A stretch of DNA of 64,000 bases from Colius striatus (Eukaryota; Chordata; Aves; Coliiformes; Coliidae). The notes beneath the pieces were generated by a model. That model was not told where the DNA came from. It worked only from the letters and a program-made list of their open reading frames with translations, and ran no database searches. The DNA lies in contig NC_084763.1 in NCBI RefSeq assembly GCF_028858725.1, positions 6,634,001 through 6,698,000 on the forward strand, in the 5' to 3' direction. This document shows positions 58,216 to 64,000 of this stretch, piece after piece. Position numbers and translations under genes: made by a program. Each line of letters starts with the position of its first letter. The stretch's first letter is position 1.

Positions 58216-61200
58216 TGTTTTGTAATTCCTGAGGTTAAAAAAGGGGGAAAAGAAAAAAGCATCAAGAAACATTCCAGTACACAACAGTCTCCATCTCTGT
58301 AACTGCACAGATACTGCTACACACAAACCTCTTCTTCCCCAATCTGGAGCGTGAAGTTTGATGTGAACAGGCTTTGGAATTCTTTGGCAGTCAAGACCAA
58401 AAGATGCTTGTGAACAAGTTACAGCCTTGGTGATTGAGCATAATTAAAACTATAGTGCAATTGCCATTTTAAAAAAAGGAGCAAAGTCAGGCTTTTGCAG
58501 CTTTGCTGTTTTGTAACGTGGTAACAACACTCTTGTGCAATACATCTCTGTGATTTCTCATCAAGCAAAGCTGAGTAAAGGAACACTGGCACGTTCTTAA
58601 AGCAACAACGTTCTTTCCTTCACACAAACCTCTGCAAATTTTACCCTCATTGTTCCAGCATCCAGAAAAAACACCCAAGTTGCTTGTGCTGACCACAATG
58701 AATACTCTCTTTGTCCCATGGCTGACATCCCCTTCAGCTAATTTCACTATCAAAATATTTGTCTTCTCTTAATTGCATTACTGTGGATAATAAAGCGCCC
58801 AATGCAACAAATACCTGAGTACCTGTTCATAAACAGATTTATCAGGCCACTGAACAAGTGCTTTATGAATGGAGGTGTAAGGTGCTTGAATGAAACAATC
58901 TCTAGCACCAACCTACACTTGTGCCAACTCCTTTGTTGGGTTTCCATGGCTCCAGTAATAAACCATCTGGGACAATCCAACAGAAGGTTGTAAGAGGTTC
59001 TTCACTGTCTTCTCTGCACAGCCTTGGAGGTGTACAAGACTCCCTGTTCTAGGGGACACGATTGGACTCCTGTTTTTGAACTCCTGTCTCCACTTACCAG
59101 TTGGAGTATTTCCTCTTTTGATACTTTTCCTCCTTCTTAAATATTTTCCTTGGTTAGAAGCAAACCTTTTCTTATCAATAGCTTCTGGCTCCCACTCTTA
59201 AGTCTTCTTTCAGAGAGCAATCATCCATACAACTACTCTCATGGGGCAGGAACACCTGAACAAAAGGTACCACAACGACTCAAATGCTAAATAAAATCGA
59301 TCCAGTGGTGTTATTCCCCTCCTCCCAAACACATGGTTCAGACAGCCTCAGGACTGTCTACCTGAAAGACTGGCAGGGAAACATCTGGCTTACTAGAGTT
59401 ATATAAGCAGTAGCTTACAAATATTTGCCACAGGATGACAAAATGTTAAGAAGTGGGAAGCAGAGAGGAAATCCAGAGGCAAGTCTGGATGGAGATACTT
59501 TGAACACTTCTAAGCAGAGTTGTCATATTTTGGCCTAAAATACTTGACAGTGTCCCTTTACCTTACATTTGGCATTTTAAGAAAGATATCCTAGTAAGAT
59601 TAGTATTCTAACTAAAACAATAGCAAAATGCTTTTAAAAACCACACCTAAAAGCTTAAAGGAGAACTGCAGAGGGCTTCAGGAACAGCTCAGTGAAATTG
59701 CATAGTGTGTGGTACACAGTCCTCCATTTTTAAGCAATAAATAATCTCTTCCTGCCTCATTAAATACAAAACATAGCTTCAGCAATGAACTCTCCCATAA
59801 TTCAAGGAGCAATCCGTGTGTCGTTTATTGCCCCCTTCAGTCTCTTGTCCGTCCCGTTTTCCTGCACAGGGCCAGGGTTTGACTGCATTGCAGCCTGTTC
59901 CATGGGGAGCAGGGGGTAAAGCAGCACTTTGCACTGAGCCCTCTGCTGCCAGAGGCTGGGGTGCATGCCATCCATGCCAGGAAGAGGCATCTGAAGGGAA
60001 GGAAAAGCCTCGGGGTGAGCCAGTCATCCATCTGAGCTGGAAAGGCCACCCCACTTCAGCTTGACACCACTCAGAGAGTGATTTGCTCTGTTACAAAGCC
60101 TTGTACATGCAACCTAAATCCTGAGTGCCCCTCACACTTTCACAATCTTCTTCAAGATGACTATATTTGTATGGTGGTAACAACAGGAGTGAGTGATTAG
60201 CTGCCTTTAGCTTTATCTGTAGTAATTTCTTTCCCGTATTCACAAATTTCCCCCTACATCAGCTGCTGCTATGCAAATATCCAACAGTTGTCTTGTGATC
60301 TCCACCTTTCAAACAACCAGCCTTTTGCTGCCAAAGGAGATGCCTTACAGGTAATGGATTGGACCAGCAACACTTAGACTCTCCCACCTTCCTTCCCTAG
60401 TTGTGCTGATGCCTCCAGTTCCCTGCCCTTGTTTTTGTAAGTGTGCCGCTGCGCTTTCTTTCCCCTCCCCTAAATAATTTGCTTCAGCTTGTACTTGCCC
60501 TTTTTCCTTCCTTCCCTTCATTTTCTCTCTACAGCTGTCACCAAGAGTCTACAGGGTTCCTGGCAGGCTGAGCTGGTCTACTACCAACTGCTGTGCTAAA
60601 ACCTTCCAGGTCTGAGCTTTCCTTGGGAAAACAATAACATCAGAAACCAGACCAGAAGAGAATGAGGAGGGCTGGCTCTCCTTTCTCCTCATAAATCTCT
60701 TCTTTCCTTTCTCCTGACAAAATATTTTGCCTTTCCATCAGAAGACAGGAATTTTAAAGAGGAGAATTCACTTTGAGATACTCTGACCAAACTCTACAGA
60801 GGAAGTAGATGGTTTGCATGGGAACATTTCACAAATGAGAACCCAGGTCTTCCTTACAAGGCACTGGTTACAGCCAGCTCTGTCCCCAAATCTGAGATGG
60901 AAAGTTAGCAGATGGTTAGGGCAACTGGAAGGGTTAGGAGGAAATGGACAGGACACACTAACCCCAGCTGGAGAGCTCATCAGGGCTGGATACACAGTTG
61001 TGGATGGACATTTTGAGACCAATTCAAACAGTATTGCTACTTTTCCTGTGCTCCAGAGAGAGAGAGCTGACCTCCTCCAGAACTGTGCTTTCCTGTGAGT
61101 GCTGATGACTAAGGTGCTAAAGGAGGAAAGAGGAATGCTCCTCTTCCCAGTATCACACAGTGAGCAGTACTTTATTCTACAAATGATACTCCTGATTGTG

Positions 61201-61918
61201 CCACTGGTACTTGCTGTAAGAGTTGGTTTCAGTGGGTCAGCTTACAGAGTACAGTGAGCGAAAGCCAAGGGAGTTGCTGTTGCACGTTGTGCTGTTTTGT
61301 AACTGGTATTCAGTACCAAAGCTTTTGTAAAAGCCAGTTAAAAGATTTACCAAATCTTAGCCCAAAATGTAAAAAACCCTTATGTTTGCTGTTTATAAAA
61401 CCTGGAAAAGATACAAAATTCGACCTGGATTGCAATACAGGCCCTTGAAGACCAAAGTGCTGCACAGCTGTTGTTCTGACTCTAAGAGCAGCAGAGCAGA
61501 ACAGAACTTGTTTACTCCTCAGTGAAGAGGTCCACAGAAACATGCATTTTCCTTTCATTTTCCTTTTTGAAGGCTATTTTTGGAAGAAGGGCAACTCAAT
61601 TTGCAGTAGAGAATTTCAGTCTGCATTTAGACATCCCCACACTTATTTTTCTCCCCACTGATAAAAAGAACAGGTTTGGTTATGGGTGACCTGTTAAATC
61701 AAACAGCAATGGCTTTTCAGCAACCTGTACACAGTACAGAACCATTAGTGTTCCTACAAAGGCTTCAGTTTCTTTAGTGTATACTTGTTCTCTAAGTGCA
61801 TGATACCTATTGCATAGTTTCAAAGTCTTCAAACACAGTGGTAATTGTCATGGTGACATGTACATAAATAACAGCATTTCTTACAAATCACATTAAAAAG
61901 AACACAGTGTAGGCAAGG

Positions 61919-63877
61919 CTATGGAAAATCACTTCCATCATAGATGACAGGTCGCTCGACAGCCAAGTGATAAAACACTCTTTTTGAGATAAACCTGTCA
62001 AGGAAAAAACAGAGAGCAAGATGATCACATTAGCTGAAGTCAACTAGGCAGGAAGTCCTGAAAGTGCAGTCAGTCTTTTGGTTTACACTCAGGCAAAAAA
62101 TCTACTGTAGTTAAAAAGAAGCGTGCCTGTGCAAGGGCTGCCAGGTCTGCTCTTAGGACAATCCTGACTAAGCTGTCTTGCAAAGAGTCAGAAACAACTT
62201 GCTTACTTCTGTTTACCTTCCCAGAGGCTGAGACAGAGTTCTGCTATGGGGGAAGAAAAAATACCCAAATGACACTAAAACTAGGGCTGGAGATCTTTTG
62301 GCAAGCAGGGATCAATTTCTCACCCCTCCTCCTGAGTGGCAGGAAAATGGTACATCTCATCAATTCCATGGCTTGTAAACCCAAGTGTATTTCACCTTTT
62401 ACACCCAGCTAGAACCTACCTAGAGAATGTGTTGTCAAATATCAGTGTGTAGATTCCAGGGTTTCTGACTTTCACCTGTCCTCTGATGGTTTCTTTGTGA
62501 GAGTTGCAGCGGGTCATAGGAATAAGAACCTGGGATTCAATACAAAGCAAAATGAAACTTTCTGCTTGTCTTACAAATTGCCTTGTCTTCAGAGAAATAT
62601 TTTAGACTTGAGCCATCTTGAAACTCCCAGAGTGCCTACATGCTGCAAAACCACTCATTAGCATTAAAAACTCACCCAAACTAAAATCTCACAGTGAGGC
62701 ATGTTGTGTGAGTTTATAAACACCACCAGTGCTACGTTAAATCTACTCAAATATATCCAAGGGTAGGATTTAGCTAAATAAGTCTTAATATGTGCTTTTA
62801 TACTCCAGTTTTCTCAGCAAATTTTAATTGTTTTATCTAAGCTTACAGCAAAACTGTGCTGTAAAACCCTATCAGAGATGACTGTCAGAATGTCGATGAA
62901 GGATGATGCTGTAGACCCCAAAGTTATTCAATTAGGTATTTCAAGACAGAAGCAACATTCAATCTTTCTTTGGCTTTCAGATGAAGAAAAAAAAAGAGAC
63001 ATTACATGGAGCAATACACATGCTATATGAATGTCTTATTCACCCAGTGAAATCACAGCCTTGGAGTTCCCCTTCCCTTGGTGGGTTAAACCAACAGCTG
63101 CCTTGTCTTCATTAAAGCTTTGCAATTAGCTAAGTAACACAGATTCACTTAATCCATAATCCTCATGAAATATGGGCAGTGCATGTGAAAACTGGTACCT
63201 TGGGCACCAGCATTTTTGCACACCATCAAGGCACTTAAATTATATGTTTTACTGTAAGGAACATAGGGAACCCAAGCAATTTATCTGTCTCCTTGTGGCT
63301 TCTGCTTAACGTCCTGGCAAGATACCCCTGGCAAGATGAGTCCTCAGCAGCTTACAAGTTAACAAATATTTAGGAGGGGAAAAGAAAGAACTTTGCAGGC
63401 TTGGACTTTTATTTTTGCTTAATAATAGTGGGTGAATTTTAGATGCCACCAGTAGAAGCTGCAGTGCTTTTCAACTCAACCTTTTCAGACAGCAATAAAT
63501 AACTAAAGCTGTAGCTCTGCCTTCAGCAGAACTGTAGCTTAATTGGAGAAACAAATCCTTAATGCAGTAGCAACTGGCACTCCTGTGGAGACCTCTTAGC
63601 TATGCTTGCTGATTCCTCCAGGCAGCTGATTGTAGCCTACTACAAGCAAGGAAACAAAGGCCTTACTTTGTACTGCTCCAGTGGTGTGTCTTCTGATTCT
63701 TGGTAGACAACACTGAAGGATATGCTTTTAGGGTCTGATGAAAAGATCCAGCTAATTGTTAGCCCCATCTCTGTTACACTGATGGGAATGATACTGTAGG
63801 TGCTGGATTTAATGAACAGCTCTCTGTTGCTTTCTCCAAAATTCAAGATCTCTTCCACTGTAAGGGGTAATTTGATC
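61919..63877 (-). CDS. FYCO1: FYCO1, FYVE and coiled-coil domain autophagy adaptor 1 (last three coding exons)
   Basis: FYCO1 links LC3, PI3P and Rab7 on autophagosomes and late endosomes to kinesin for plus-end microtubule transport; human loss causes cataract. Exons seen: 63877-63667, 62529-62420 and 61994-61919 (TAG). They encode about 131 residues forming the C-terminal GOLD domain. The first contains [20 protein letters not shown], the second RCNSHKE and [11 protein letters not shown], and the third ends VIYDGSDFP. Phases join cleanly (1/0, 0/2, 2). The RUN, coiled-coil, FYVE and LIR parts lie beyond the right edge of the window; 63878-64000 is intron. Identification rests on close similarity to the human C-terminus as I recall it. 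Confidence 0.95.
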
Positions 63878-64000
63878 CTGTGAGGGAGAAAAAATGCAAT
63901 TACTTGAAGAGATCCAATCTAATTACACAGAAACAATAATCATTGCTTTTTATTTTCCATCTATTTGAGGCAGGCTCCACAGCAGCTTTGGGACAAGTCC

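Overview
The window is vertebrate nuclear DNA, almost certainly from a bird. It carries many CR1 LINE 3' ends in both orientations, an LTR of a type I associate with avian endogenous retroviruses, short introns, and GC-rich promoter islands. The genes have conserved vertebrate intron phases. No bacterial, phage, CRISPR or tRNA/rRNA features were seen.

Layout from left to right: (1) the C-terminal half of SACM1L on the + strand, 8 exons between 1949 and 7921, followed by a long 3' UTR zone; (2) SNRPD1 on the + strand, 4 exons from 10487 to 17168, with a CpG-island promoter; (3) SLC6A20 on the - strand, 11 coding exons from 31502 down to 18562, 592 aa and complete; (4) LZTFL1 on the - strand, 10 coding exons from 46733 down to 37432, 297 aa and complete; (5) CCR9 on the + strand, about 52366 to 54019, with two coding exons of which the first is inferred; (6) the last three coding exons of FYCO1 on the - strand, 63877 down to 61919, encoding its GOLD domain, with a probable long 3' UTR reaching about 58.2 kb.

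The order SACM1L-SLC6A20-LZTFL1-CCR9-FYCO1, including strands, matches the human 3p21.31 cluster. SNRPD1, which lies on human chromosome 18q11.2, is the exception. It sits between SACM1L and SLC6A20 as an intact four-exon gene with its own promoter, so it is not a processed copy. The genes are not one pathway: ER phosphoinositide phosphatase, spliceosome core, imino acid transporter, ciliary/BBSome regulator, gut-homing chemokine receptor and autophagosome transport adaptor.

The most unusual observation is a series of exon-like open segments on the - strand between LZTFL1 and SLC6A20 (37189 down to about 34956). Their splice sites and reading phases are compatible with each other and with the donor of LZTFL1 exon 9. 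They end in a stop followed by an AATAAA. They could be alternative 3' exons of LZTFL1 or an unannotated gene, and they include an RVxF-type PP1 docking motif. Other points are a canonical RFX X-box plus inverted CCAAT in the LZTFL1 promoter, a duplicated stem-forming segment in SNRPD1 intron 2, and a GC-AG intron in SACM1L. I see no clearly new multi-gene system; most of the window is ordinary conserved vertebrate sequence. Exon boundaries were read by hand from splice consensus and codon phase, without alignment software.
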